Numbered from the stretch's first letter, positions 23,378 through 35,873 are shown. The stretch is 64,000 nucleotides of DNA from Pyxicephalus adspersus (GCF_032062135.1 NC_092861.1:141533657-141597656), one strand, 5' to 3'. The notes: a model not told the origin generated them from the sequence alone. Numbers and translations: made by a program.

Positions 23378-23650
23378 GGCTATGTTCACACGTCATATAA
23401 TTCTCACCTAATATGAACGGTTGGTCTAGTCTCCGGTGGGAATTTGTACAGAGGTCAGCCAACGTCGTTCATGGATCTGTCCTGATGGATCTGTGAACGA
23501 CCTACAATGAACGACCACAATAGAAGTGAAGGAAGGAGAGCACAGAAGCAAGCTTCCCACACGTTTTCTTTCTTCCCTACACCATAGAACAAAATGGCGC
23601 TGTGTGTGCAGTGCTTATTCATTGAATACAATCATAAAAGATCATGATCA
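23378..23650 (+). repeat. diverged Family B MITE
   Basis: AAGGCTATGTTCACACG at the left; GATCTGTCCTGATGGATC, GGAGAGCACAG and CCATAGAACAAAATGGCGC inside. The right end has decayed. Confidence 0.65.
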
Positions 23651-24169
23651 ATTAAAGGGGATATTGGTGATCACCTTCAATTGATTGGTGACAGAAGATG
23701 TGGCACTGGACATTTTATTACTCGATGATACTGTGAATTGAATATCCCCATGTAGAGTTTTAAAATCTGATGCTGGCAGAATCAGTTGATCAAATTCTAT
23801 GAAAGCCAGTAAACAGGAAAAGGTGAATCATTAAAGGTGAACTAATAAGCTGTTTTATAAATAAATTTGCATGACAGGTTTGCTATTCAGTTCAACTGAT
23901 CTTGAGAATCACACTCACCTGCCTTTTGGGCATTTTGCACCCTTTTTTCTTGATTTCACTTTGCAATCTCAACTCTTTTGAAAGAGCATGAAGGCAACCT
24001 AGTAGGCAGTAAAAATAATGCAAGGGAATGGCACGTGATTCTTATGGCTATGGTGTGGGACATATGTGAATCACAATTCCAGCTTGTAAAAAGTTCACTT
24101 GATAATGCCCATATGTCCATAAATCTCCACAACAATGAGAATGACACATCTATAAAATGAGTATTTAGC

Positions 24170-24345
24170 TCCAGCCTTTGGGGGCCAAATACAGACCAAG
24201 AGTATTTTTTACCCTTTGTAAATTGCACCTTACTAAATTCACTGTTTAAATGAATAAATTTCAAAGGTTTGCAGATCCATGCCCTCGAGGGCTGGAGTAA
24301 CCCCAACTTTACTGGTCTATATGGCACAACGGCATTTGATGCCTC
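24170..24345 (-). repeat. hAT-like 'gggccaaatac' repeat
   Basis: Shares CTCCAGCCTTTGGGGGCCA, TTTGTAAATTGCAC and TCCATGCCCTCGAGGGCTGG with the copy at 25845-26000. The long minus-strand frame here (23956-24411) is produced by this repeat. Confidence 0.5.
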
Positions 24346-24419
24346 CAGGACTGCCATTATTATTGTGATCAATTCAGAATGGTAAAAGAGCAACAGACTG
24401 AACTGGAGCACTAACTGAA

Positions 24420-25844
24420 CAAGTGTTTAACCTCTCCACCAGTCTGTACATAACCTAAATCACTGTTCTATTGGCATTTTATGTGCATAAATATTTCATT
24501 TATTAGGTAAAAAAGGTCAAAAGTCATTCTGTGTAGTTCTGTAGATCATAAGATGACTGTGGCAATCACATTTTTAACAGTAAATCATTCTTGTATATAA
24601 AAACTTTCTTTGTTTCTATCTTTACCCATTAGATCATTTTTATTTGTAAAAATGTCATATTTTTTATTACTTTGTAACAAAAATAATTGCTGATTCTTGT
24701 TATTTCATAATGGGATAAGAGAAATGTTAATTTTTAGATTGTTTTACCATTTTTTTCATATACAAATGAAATGTATCTTTTGATGCATTGTACCAGCCCA
24801 AGGCTCACGATAAAATAAATGTAATGAGTGTTGCTGTAGACATGAGATGACTGAGCCCTACCATGGACTACTGTCATGTTAATGTAGCAGAAAGTACAAC
24901 CAGCCCATCATTCTCAAGGGAACCGGCAGTCCGTTGGGTGGGATTTTTTTTTTTAGCCTTGTGCTATTGTTAACTGAGAAATAAAGCTGCTGTCAGGGTT
25001 GTCTGGCTGTCCTCCATTATATCTCCATGCATGCTTGAGCACAAGTTAGCATACTATAGTTATACTAATATAATCCCCCCCAATGGTATATTGCAATCAA
25101 AGTTATGATCAATCAAAATCAATCATTGCAATCAACTACACATATTTACTGTACCATCCACTTGTCCAACATTTGATCAATAATAGCATTTAATTAAAAA
25201 ATAGATCATGGAGGTGATTTAATTTACAGTTAATCAAAACATACTTAATCAATTTTCAGTTGACATCCCGGCCAAAAAAATAATTTTAATCAACTTTAAA
25301 TACGATTGATTGATCATCCTATTGTGGATTCAATTTTTTTTATCAAGTACATAGACATTGCCATTTGGCTCCTAGCTTCCTTTCTCTTTTTTATGGCATA
25401 GACATAAACACTCAGACAACCTGAGGAATAATTTTAATACTGCAGGCTGCAACCACTGACATTGATCAATAAGGTATATAGGCCACATGCTTAATTGTGC
25501 TTTGTGCTATAGTCACATCCATCTGGTATCTAGAGGACTAATATCCAATATCTCAGCTGAAGGTTATCCTGCACCAGAGGCTTTAAATCAAATTCATGCA
25601 AAAATAACTATTATATTCATACATCATAAAAGCAGCAGCTTGTAATATTCCAATGTACTATATACACAGTTGCATCTCAAACAATAAAAACATGGAGCTT
25701 ACATATCTTATTCATAGATGTCAAGGTTCTGCTGAGACATCCAAAGACATCTGGAAATGGTCAGACCATCTCTGCATGGGCTAATGATGTCTCCAGACAT
25801 GTTCTAGGAAAGTAATGTATTTTACATGTTTTTAGATTATAGGT
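24420..25844. other. AT-rich, no recognisable gene
   Basis: Low-GC sequence; the part at 25090-25340 is unusually dense in ATCAATC/GATTGAT words. Nothing else stands out. Confidence 0.5.
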
Positions 25845-26000
25845 GTCCAATTCTAGTCGTCCAGGGCCACATACAGGGCAGGATTTTCTTATTTCTTGAC
25901 CATTTGTAAAGCACACCTTTCCAAATGTACTGCTGTCTATAGGGGGAATAGTACAAATAAATGCAGAGCCTGGCCCCACAGAGTTAGCATTAGACAGCCA
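25845..26000 (-). repeat. hAT-like 'ccagggccacatac' repeat
   Basis: GGTGTCCAATTCTAGTCG then CCAGGGCCACATACAGGGC. Same family as 24170-24345. Confidence 0.5.
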
Positions 26001-26017
26001 TGTTTTAGGTATATATG

Positions 26018-26330
26018 GGCTCCGGCCTTTGCAGCGCTGAGTCCTAGGTTCGAATCCCAGCCAGGACACTATCTGCATGGAGTTTGCAGGTTCCCCCCGT
26101 GTCTTTGTGGGTTTCCTCTGGGTTCTCTAGTTTCCTCCCACATCCCAAAAAACATGCAGTTAGGTTAATTGGCTTCCCCCTAAAAATAGACCTTAGACTA
26201 CATTAACAACATATGACTATAGTAGGGACATTAGATTGTGAGCTCCTTTGAGGGACAGCTAGTGACATGACTATGGACTTTGCACAGCGCTGCATAATAT
26301 GATGGTGCTATATAAATATTGTGTAATCAT
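26018..26330 (+). mobile_element. tRNA-headed SINE with L2-like tail
   Basis: B box GGTTCGAATCC at about 26048, then GGACACTATCTGCATGGAG, GGTTTCCTCCCACATCCC-like sequence, and a tail with GATTGTGAGCTCC and CAGCGCTGCATAATATG. The A-box half is truncated. Related copies are at 27121-27440 and 63802-64000. Confidence 0.75.
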
Positions 26331-26351
26331 AATACATGGAAAAGTGATTTT

Positions 26352-26755
26352 CCTGCAGTTGTTATACACACGTGCAATAGATGTCATTGGAAAGGATCTT
26401 TCACAATCATTTCCAACGAAAAACAACTGCACGGTGCATGAGCGAGTGCTGTACATACATCACCATTACGCTAAATAGAGAGGAGGCGAACGACGGGGCG
26501 GCACCCAGGGGTGTAGTGGGGCGGGCATGCTGTGCTCTCACTTTTTTCTTGGGAATGAGGCGACATAACATAACAATGATGGGCATGCACACTCGCCATA
26601 GATTGTACACTGCGCTCTCTCCTCTTCACTTTCATTACTCATCTGTGGATCTGCGCTGGAGGACGTGCGCTGTACACACGCCAGATTCTCATCCGGTATT
26701 AGCCCTGCAGCAATTATCGGCCGATAATCATCTGATGTGTGTACCCAACCTAAGG
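26352..26755 (-). repeat. Family B MITE with internal insertion
   Basis: Left end ACACACGTGCAATAGATG with GGAAAGGATC; right end ATCTGATGTGTGTACCC. About 105 bp of unrelated sequence (about 26508-26612) interrupts the GC-rich middle. Confidence 0.7.
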
Positions 26756-27120
26756 GGTCGCTACCTGTGCTCTATTACACTGTGTAACGCACAATACAAC
26801 CTATTCATTTAAGTCAGGCCGTGGAATTTACCTTAAGAAGAAATGGTTGGGGAACAGTTCATGCAAATACACCGGCTCTGCTCTGCAGTGATGCACAATG
26901 GTTTTACTTTATGGCTTGTTTTCTAGTCGACTCATTGAAAGCCATGTACACCCTATGTAGCTGTTGTTTTGTCCTAATTGTCCAGACATACCAAGGACAA
27001 TTTCTGGGGGAGCTAACTAACCTCATTACACTTTAGAAGTGTCGGAGAAACTGGATTGCCCAGGGGAAACATCCATGGGAACACATGCAAATTCTTTGCA
27101 GCCACTGTCCTGGCCAGACT

Positions 27121-27440
27121 TTATTATTATTACACAGTATTTATATAGCACCATCATATTACACAGCCCTATACAAAGTTGATAGTCGTGTCACTAACTG
27201 TCCTTTAAAGGAGCTCACACTCTAATGTCCCTACCATAGTCATATGTCATTAATGTAGTCTAAGGTCAATTTTGAGGGGAAGCCAATTACCCTTACTGCA
27301 TGTTTTTGGGACAGGGGAAGGAAACCCACACAGACACGAGGGGAACCTGCAAACTCTATGCAAATAGTGTCCTGGCCAAGATTTGAACCTGGGACCCAGC
27401 GCTGCAAAGGCCAGAGTGCTAACCACTGAGCCACCGTGCT
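27121..27440 (-). mobile_element. tRNA-headed SINE, near full length
   Basis: Read on the minus strand: CACGGTGGCTCAGTGGTTAG (A box), GGTTCAAATC (B box), GGACACTATTTGCATAGAG, then the L2-like tail ending ATATAAATACTGTGTAATAA. A second partial head in the same orientation lies at 27057-27118. Confidence 0.8.
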
Positions 27441-28246
27441 GACTTTGCACCTAGAACCCATAACTGAAGAGGCAAGGGTGCTAGCCAGTGACCCATCCTT
27501 TTTATTCTGCTGGGAAGAGTACTTCCCTTTGTAGGCTTTCAACACCAAGGCATTGCCTTGCAGTTACCAGCTGCGTTGTTGTCCTGCTGTGCAAGTTTAT
27601 GCAAATGCACTTGCCTCATACAGACTTGGAACGCATTCTGCCTTCTTTTGCCCACTTTCATTTCAGAAAACAGTAATGGGTCCAGCAATACAGCAATCAG
27701 TGAATTTGTGAGCATAGAAATGATTGGTAAAAATAGTATATATCTAATAAAACGTGATTATGTGGGAGATACTGTAAGTTACATAAGAAATATAAAAAAA
27801 GTTTATTATTAAAAAAAAAAAATTCATATAGCTGGCACAGTGTGATAATTCAAGAGCTAATCCCAGTTCCCATGAACCCTTTTCATTCCACATTCCATCA
27901 CAATTATAACGATAATCTTTTACCTAGAACATTAATGTAAACAGCCAGGAATGCGCCCCTTGCTGAGCCTGCAAATTATTTGACACCAATTTCCCAGGGG
28001 AGCCTCAAAGTATTACCAGGGACATAAAAGATACAGTATGCTTCTAGCAGAATGAAAATCCCATGACCGCACAATAGCATTGACTGTTAAATACGATAAG
28101 GGGGAAGGGGGCTTAACTTAAACGTATGCTCAAGTGAAGCATGAATATTTGCTTTGAAGGCGACTTTGTAAAATATAACAGGTATGGTATATAAGGCAAC
28201 ATAAACTGCCCATTCCTACTTTCTCAGCTTCCCAGAAACGTATAAA
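27441..28246. other. no recognisable feature
   Basis: No supported frame or repeat. Confidence 0.5.
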
Positions 28247-28558
28247 GCTACGTACACACTTCCAATGGTTCTTGCCCGATAATCGGATCAGGGCCGATAT
28301 CGGACAAGACTTTGAAGTGTGTACAGCGTGCGTCATTCATCGTTCGAACGACCATCCTGGCGGATCCACGGACGATGAGTGACGAACAATCATAATGCAA
28401 GTGAAGGGGGAGAGCGGGGTGCCGCTCCGTCGTTTTCCCCCTCCCCTCTCCATAGAGCAGATCGGTGCAGTATGTACATCACTCGTTCATGCATCGTGCA
28501 GTGCTTAGTCGTTCATATATAGTCCAACGACTATAATTGCAATTGTGTATGCGGCTTT
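28247..28558 (+). repeat. Family B MITE, well preserved
   Basis: AAAGCTACGTACACACTTCC to AATTGTGTATGCGGCTTTCAG, with GGCGGATCCACGGACG, GGGAGAGCGG and CCATAGAGCAGATCGG. Best template for the family. Confidence 0.85.
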
Positions 28559-29192
28559 CAGATACTGACTTTTTAAAAGTCAAGATTTGCATAGTGCAAG
28601 GCTTGCCCTACATCTAATATTGGCCTGGTCAGTAGAGGATCACACAACAAGTACTGCATTATATAGGAAAGGAATAAGTGTTGGCCATATCCAAGTATTA
28701 TTGATGGGGCTCTAATACTGGCCTGGAGTGGAAGGAAAATAGAAGGAACTGGAATGTGTGTATTATATTGATTTTCTTTAAACTAATTCAGCCTGCTTGC
28801 TTATTGACTTTGTATTTCACCCTGACATCCATCCTTAGCAGCTTGTTACCCTAATAAATAGACAACTATTGTTATTAGTATCCCCATCTTCCTAAAGCCC
28901 AAATCTGAACCTGGGAAAATAAGACCAATGTGTTCTGTGGTCCTGCACCACCTTAAAAAACAACTAATAATGGGAGCCTGATGGTAAAATGTATTTGTGC
29001 CCCCGTACTCCCACATTACTTTTCATGTCACCTGCGGGTGAAATTGCTGCTCTGGAGTTCATGGTGTTCTAACTCTGGCCAGACACTGATCAATATTTTC
29101 TGATAGATTGAACGTTAGGTTTGACATGAGCATCAAATTAAATGCAAACCAAGAAAGTGGAGCATTCCTGATTGATGTTTAACAGATGTATT

Positions 29193-29414
29193 GGGCCCCT
29201 TAATAAAGCTCTCCAAGACTGGAGAGGATACATTTTCATCAGTGAAGCTGGGTGATCCAGAAAACCTGGAATGGATTTCCTAAAAGTAATTTGCTATTTG
29301 TTAGCAAATGTTTTCAGCCCTACACCAGATCCATTTTATGTTTGCTGTGTCTCCCAGCTTGACTGATGAAAGTGTATTCTCTGTAGTCTTGAAGAGCTTT
29401 AATAAATCAGGCAC
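29193..29414. repeat. Family A MITE
   Basis: Inverted ends GGGCCCCTTAATAAAGCTC and GAGCTTTAATAAATCAGGC; middle halves as in the 11603 copy. Confidence 0.8.
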
Positions 29415-29417
29415 ATT

Positions 29418-29641
29418 GGGCCTGATTTATTAAAGCTCTTTAAGACTGTAGAATATACACTTTCATCAGTCAAGCTAGGTGATCTAGCAGAACTGGAATG
29501 GATCTGGTCCAGGATTGAAAACATTTGCTAACAAATTGCAAATTACTCTTAGGAAATCCATTCCAGGTTTGCTTGATCACCCAGCTTCACTGATGAAACT
29601 GTATCATCTCCAGTCTTGCAGAGCTTTAATAAATCAGGCCC
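29418..29641. repeat. Family A MITE, adjacent copy
   Basis: Begins three bases after the previous copy ends, giving a head-to-tail pair. Ends GGGCCTGATTTATTAAAGC and GCTTTAATAAATCAGGCCC. Confidence 0.85.
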
Positions 29642-29734
29642 ATAGTCTGAGATGAAGCAGTAAAGCACAACCGTTGTGTAGCATTGCAAAGCTGGAAGCA
29701 GATCCTGCATAGGTAATGAGCAAATTTGGCTCCC

Positions 29735-29870
29735 ATCAGTGAAGCTGGGTGATCTAGCAGAACTTGAATGGATCTGATCCAGGATTCAAAACATTTGTTA
29801 GCACATAGCAAATAACTTCACTGATGAAAGTGTATCCTCTCCAGTCTTGGAGAGCTTTATTAAATCAGGT
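29735..29870. repeat. Family A MITE, half-deleted
   Basis: Starts inside the left arm (CATCAGTGAAGCTGGGTGATC), lacks most of the centre, ends GAGCTTTATTAAATCAGG. Confidence 0.75.
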
Positions 29871-31579
29871 CCAATAATTGAACCTTGATTGGGAGTTCCT
29901 GTTCCTTATACATTAAAACTGGAAAACTGAGAGCAAGCAGGTTGTTTACTGCGGAAGGGATAGATGATATTCCTTTTACATTAAAACATACTTACCTGCT
30001 TGTTTGCAAACTTCCGTCATATACTCTGAGCTGTGCATGTTGGCATGCCCCTGAGTCCCAGAACTTAAATAATTCCCTCGTTCCTGTGTAAAAGTTATGT
30101 CAATCCAGTCTAGCCAATCAGGATGGCCACAATCTTGAATGCAGAGAACGACCAGGTAAGATGGTGATGCCGGTGCTGGAGCAAGCACAGGTAAGTGTTC
30201 TTAAAGTAGGTGTATTTTTTACAGAAGAATCATCGCCTGTCCCTTCTGCAATAGAGAACATCTGAATTTGCAAACATAGAGACAAAAATAAAAAACATAA
30301 AAAAAACCACCTATGCATACTGTGTCTATCTTTAAAGTTGCAAACCCCATCTGCCAAGCTGATGCTATTAAGTTAATGCATTGCTACTAATCTTGGTCTG
30401 AGTATCTCAGCGTCACACATAATATTTGCTCATGCGAGGGTTAATAGAGTCTTCTCAATCAGAATGCTGCAAATAACTTTCCTGCCAATACCACACATAC
30501 ATGACTCATTCTGTTTACCAGGTCTGTCATTAAGATCGCAGCGGTACACAGAGCGTACCCTGTATATGCTGCCACCCACCATCATTTAATAAAGCGATAT
30601 ATCATTTCTGAGACGTGGGCAGCTTATTAGGCATTTAACTCCAAAGAGATACAGGTGACCAAGATCATGTAAATATATTAACCCTGGACCTTCACTATAT
30701 AGGCTTCCCATGGGCCCAGACCCACTAAACAATGCTGCGGCTTTCATCTAATTTGTCTCAATCACATGAACATTACTCATTACATTAACTGCAAGGTTCA
30801 GGTCTCCATGGCTTCAGAAAAAGACAATGTATAGAGAGGGTATGGATGTCCTTTTGATTTGACATTTGCAAGAAATGTGAGCATTTTGAGTTACAGTGTC
30901 CATTGTTATAAATGACACCTCCCGCATTAAAACAAAAATTATATTGCTTGTATAAAAATTGCATATAATAAAAAAAAAACTACCTGCCAGGAGTGATTAC
31001 CACCATTAGATATTGCAGGAGGATTTCAAGGCACATCACTGTCCAGTGCTACCTCTACATGGCAGAGTATGCTGGTATTTATTGTGCAATTGGGAAGCCA
31101 TGCAGCCGTTGGGTGCAATTGGGAAGTTATGCAGCCATTGGGTGCATTTTTAATATTTGTTTTCTGCTTCTGCAGTGTTGGTTCTGTCTATGTTCATAGA
31201 ATTGCAATTCTTTAGCAGAGAAAACAGTTCCTTTATATTTGTATCATTTGTAACATGGGCACAGGGTTCAAGAATTCGGAAGGTGGCTACTTGGAAGAGA
31301 GGTGTAGGTGTGTAGGTTTATGAGGGCAGAGCGGGTGCTCTCCACTTGTACCCCACAGTCATAGTGGCAGATAGACACTTCATGCCTTGGCAGTGTTCTT
31401 CACCAAACTTTCTTTTCTTGAATACTTTTCCCTACCACTAAAGGACAGAATTCTCAGTAGACTTCAGATTGATCACCTTCACCAATGTCTCTACAGTTCA
31501 TGATGGATTAGATATCACTAGGTTTACCTGTGCTCCATATTTGCCTGTCTGTGGACACCCATCCATCACGTTCTATAGA
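29871..31579. other. no gene; weak repeat remnants
   Basis: A segment near 30110-30240 (CAATCAGGATGGCCAC, AAGCACAGGTAAGTGTT) resembles one in NEK2 intron 3 (about 58445-58640), so it is probably a diverged interspersed repeat. Confidence 0.4.
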
Positions 31580-31740
31580 TCAGGGGTGTCAAACTCAAAT
31601 CACATAAGGGGCCGAAATCTGAAACATAGGCTAAGTCGCTGGCCCAACTTTTTATTCATAGTCTTAGAAGACTGTGGGCCACATAAAATGCCCGGACGAG
31701 CCGGATTCGTCCCGCGAGCCTTGTGTTTGACACCTGTGCT
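31580..31740. repeat. hAT-like repeat with GGGGTGTCAAA and TTTGACACC ends
   Basis: CAGGGGTGTCAAACTCAAAT at the left and TGTGTTTGACACCTGTG at the right are inverted. This end sequence marks a common vertebrate hAT-derived group. Related ends at 42645 and 46882. Confidence 0.7.
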
Positions 31741-33287
31741 ACTGACCTTCTCTCTCTATGTTCTCTCTATCCCTGGCTTCCTCTCCTAAACCTTGAAGGA
31801 CTTTGCACCCTCCATCTCTCTTCAGCTCTTGTTAGGTCTTCAGTTTGTATATTCTCAAACAGTCATTCGTTACATAGCATGTAAGGAATAAATGCCCACA
31901 CAATATGGGTATCATTTAAATCATCCACTCTTCTGCTTCAATAGACCTTTGGTTTGTATCAATGGCACCAGTTTGACATCAATTTGAGATGTTCCTGAGA
32001 TCCATCAGAATTCATTAGCAGATGTATTTTAATTTCTCCAGACCCCTATTTGATCTGCATTAGGTGGAAATTTTAATATATCTGTATGGTAAGGCAAAAC
32101 CTGCCTAAACCCTGATAACAACAGCTTTTACTGTATTGCTCTCTTCCATAGACTCAACATTACATTCTTTCAACAGTCACCTGTCCTATGGTAGTTAAAT
32201 GGTAGCAATATTATTGGCACTTAAGGTTCATCACCTTTCCTTCCTTATGTCCATGGAAGGGGCACATTCATAAAGCCCCAAGAGGAGCACACCCAGGGGA
32301 GCCCTACCTTCTTGCCTGACCATCAACTACTTGGTAATCATTTATTGGCAGATTCTCCAAATAAATCAAACCCCTTTCACTGCTCCGATCTTCATTAAAC
32401 TGTATCACAGGGCACCCACGTCTGCTATCATACTCCGTCCTAACTAGGGCTATCCACCAATCAAAGAGACAGCAAGCCACACAGGGACTCCCTAAATCTA
32501 TTTTATTGTGTATTTAATGGTGTCCCACTCACACATAATGATTATTTGAATTAAACCTAATTATTGAAACTGTGGCCTTTCATATTGTTAATCAAGAAAG
32601 CATGTGGCACAGTGACAACAAGGAAGATTACCTGAAAAAAAGAGGAAGCATGTTGTCACCGTAAACAACGACTGTCATACATATAGTCAGCACCTCTGAT
32701 AATTAATGCATTACCTCCTCTTTTATATTATCATCATTGTAAAAGTTGAATCATCACTCTTGAAGATTGCAGAATGGATTTAATATAAACCTTTAATACG
32801 AAAGGTATGGGAGGAGATCAGTGCATTGTCCTTGATGTCATTTTTAGTGCAATAATTACAAGGGGAGTGAATGAGGTGGCCCTAGTTTTACTGAAGGTGG
32901 GGTGCAACTGTAAACATTTCCAAGTAGCTATTTAACATCACTTGAAATATTTGGACTGTGTAGAAGTCATGGATAAATACCATAATTGGGGTACTTTGTG
33001 TCAGTAGTGTAATTGTCACTGCAGAGATGTTTATGTTGACAGATTTATGTGATTCGCATTTCCTCACCTATATATATATATATATATATATAGAAAAATC
33101 ATTAATTGCTTTGCTATCAGGTCACTAAGAATACATTGATTTGGAATAAAGGTTACATTTAGTCTGTGCTGAAAATATCTCACTGCTTGCCGCTCTTGCC
33201 TATCCTGCAGAATACGGAGCTGGAATTAGTACTGGCACATACCTACTTTTATTCTTTTTGCAGACTTAAGCCTATTATAATCCTTTA
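31741..33287. other. no gene; one (TA)12 microsatellite
   Basis: The microsatellite is at 33069-33092. Otherwise AT-rich with no recognised repeat. Confidence 0.6.
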
Positions 33288-33445
33288 AATTGGTGGACAT
33301 AGCCAACAGCAAGTCAGAACCCCAATTGAACTAACTTAGGGCTCCTGTTAGCTGAGGATGCTTCAGGGCCCTCAAGCAGTGGCACAATTTGCTCCTCACT
33401 ATGCCACCCCTGATCCTTTAGCCAATAAACCTCCAGAAAGTTTGC
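33288..33445 (+). repeat. Family M repeat ('ggtggacatagccaacag')
   Basis: Shares GGACATAGCCAACAG, GGGCTCCTGTTAGCTGAGGA and CAGTGGCACAATTTGC with copies at 45128-45290 and 45578-45725. No ends identified. Confidence 0.65.
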
Positions 33446-33745
33446 ACCCCTCCAACCAGTCCAAATAATTTAGCAGGGATTCCTTGCAGTTCCTTCCTCC
33501 TCTCCTCTGCAGCAAAGAGATGAAGGGGTTGTGGATTTGAGGAAGTGGTTAGGGTATTACAGGCCAAGCTATTGGTGGCTAGACCCAAGCACCGGGAAGA
33601 AGGTCACATGGTTCACCTATAAGTACCTGTGTTTGTGGATGGCTGCAGATGAGTAACAAACATATTTGCTGGTAAGGTGGGCCAACAGTTCAATCACAAG
33701 GGGAGCACATTGTTTTCAATGAGTCACCTGACTCATAGACTTATA

Positions 33746-34691
33746 GGCCCTGATTTATTAAAGCTTTCCAATGCTGGAGAGGATACACTTTCATCAGTGA
33801 ATCTGGGTGATCCAGCAAACCTTGAAATGATCTGGTCCAGGATTGAAAACATTTGCTAACAAATAGCAGATGACTTTTAAGAAATCCATGACCAGGGTAC
33901 AGTATAAGAAGCCATCACTGCTAAACTCACCAAGTATCTCCTCCACCCCCAAGTTGACCTTATACAAATAAAAGACAAATACACTTGTGTTGTAAAAAAT
34001 TGTCCACAGCAGCCCTTTTATTAACACCATCTTTTTTAACATCATATCTTTTCTTTGATGATAAAACAAGCCCCCCTTTTAACATCACAAACCATTTCAA
34101 GTATAACAGGAAAAACACTTCCTATAAGTCCATGAAAGTCACCGAATCCTCCTCCATTATCCAGTTGTCTCCGATCCACAGCCAGGCCCCCAGCCGCTCA
34201 TACGCCGCCTCGGGGACAAGTGTCATGCAAGGCAAACCTTACCATCCAAAACCCAAACCTTTTTGGGTCCCATCTCCCCTATATTCTCCATTACCCCAAC
34301 TCTAACTTTCATGGACCCAAAAGAACACGCCTCCCCAGCTGCCATGACAATAGCCCCTCAATCCCACTTAATATTAGGGAGGGAGGGTGGGAATGCACAG
34401 TCCCCAGGAAACTTTGAAAATCTGCCCCCCACCCCTCAGTCCCCCTTTTTAAATCCTGTTCTTTTCCCCACCCATAGCCAGCTACCCACCAATCACCAAA
34501 TCAAATTTTCCCGCACTTTTTTCCCCGCATTTTTTTTTTAACCCCTAGATCTCTGTCTTCCCTACTCCCCCTGGCATGAGGCCCTACGCCAACTTTTCGC
34601 TTCAGGCCTGCTTTCCATTTGCTGGATCACCCAGCTTTACAGATAAAACTGTATCCTCTCTAGTTGTGGAGAGATTTAATAAATCAGGCCC
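33746..34691. repeat. Family A MITE split by a 720-bp insertion
   Basis: The left part, 33746-33895, covers GGCCCTGATTTATTAAAGC to AAATCCATGACCAGG; the right part, 34615-34691, runs from CATTTGCTGGATCACCC to AATAAATCAGGCCC. Together they make one full MITE. Confidence 0.85.
33896..34616. mobile_element. unidentified insertion inside Family A MITE
   Basis: About 720 bp, pyrimidine-rich on the plus strand (long C and T runs), with a short proline/serine-rich frame (33985-34305) that I do not recognise. A duplicated CCAT may be the target site (33887-33890, 34613-34616), but the boundaries are not certain. No inverted ends. Confidence 0.5.
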
Positions 34692-34775
34692 ATAGTCTTA
34701 GATGACGCAAAAGCAGATCCTGCAAAGCTGGAAACAGATCCTGCATAGGTAATGAACAAATTTGGCTCCCATTGC
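34692..34775. repeat. flank shared with 29642-29735
   Basis: The 84 bp after this MITE (GCAGATCCTGCAAAGCTGG, CAAATTTGGCTCCCAT) match those after the MITE ending at 29641. Confidence 0.8.
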
Positions 34776-35601
34776 GTTCCAATAAAACAAAAACGCTTTT
34801 AGATCATTTATTTCTAACTGATCTCTTACATAAGAAAAAACATAAAAAAAGACAGGACATTCCACTGAAAAATACCCTGCCTTCCTGTGTTCTGTTTCAG
34901 GTCAGCCTCATGTCCATACATTCTATAGAGAACACCTGTCCTACACTCATAGGAAAGGTATGAAAATACACAAACGCTATACAAATGATATGCAGATTCT
35001 GCCTTTGCACTCAGCACGGTGGAATTTTACTTTTCCCAATCCCCACAGATTTTATGGGTTCTCATTATGCTGGTGAGTTGCTAATTGCACACGTCCTGGC
35101 CCAGATCCCACAGCGGATTAGGTAGATATATATGAAGCACACCCAGTGCAAATATGCAGCAACGAATCCAAATATAACTTGTCATTAAATAAACCACAAT
35201 AGATCTGTCAGCTTGGATAAGCTCTTACATTTACATAATGAAATGAAGGTAGCAACTGGGGAGCCTGTAAGCTACAATTAGCACTAAATAAAATGGTGCG
35301 CTGAACAGATTGTCTAAGACAGGCTCTAGAAAATGTAGTATTTGATTGGCCATCTGGGTACGCTGGAACTTGTTAAAAATATTAATGCCAGGATTTGACA
35401 TAGTACTACAGGGGCCCATTTAGGCCAAAGTGACAGGTTCTGTTGGTGGTCCTATTTAACCTCTACATATCTTTTCTGTCCAACTAGTATGTGACATCAA
35501 AGCTCACTACCTGCAAACATGAAATTGCTTTTCTATTCATATTACAATTGAGCGTTGCTTTTGATGATGTACCATTGTAATTGATTGGAGTTACAAATTT
35601 T
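34776..35601. other. no recognisable feature
   Basis: AT-rich; nothing supported. Confidence 0.5.
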
Positions 35602-35873
35602 CCTAAAAACCAGACATGCGTTCAGCGGTTCCCCGATGTCATTCATTGATCTGTCATGGCAGGCCAATAAATGACTGATTGGGAACGACCGATTGGGAAC
35701 GACCACTGTTCACTCCTTTGGAGGAAAGCACAGCTGGGTCCCGCTCACTCGTCCTCCCCTTTCCATAAAACTGAATGATGCTTTGTGTACAGTACTCATT
35801 TGTTCTTCTGCCCCTGTAATCTATCACAAAAAAATCAGTTCCAGCAACAGAAATTCTACATTTGTACATAGCC
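35602..35873 (+). repeat. strongly diverged Family B MITE
   Basis: Keeps GATCTGTCATGGCAGG, GAACGACC, CCATAAAACTGAATGATGC and the right end GTACATAGCC. Confidence 0.5.

Noticed and set aside
23956..24411. Minus-strand open frame of 151 codons
   Set aside because: Overlaps a hAT-like repeat also present at 25845-26000; the translation is repeat-derived.
26018..27440. Possible functional tRNA genes (A and B box sequences)
   Set aside because: The A and B boxes belong to SINE heads; no intact cloverleaf is seen and the downstream sequence is repeat.
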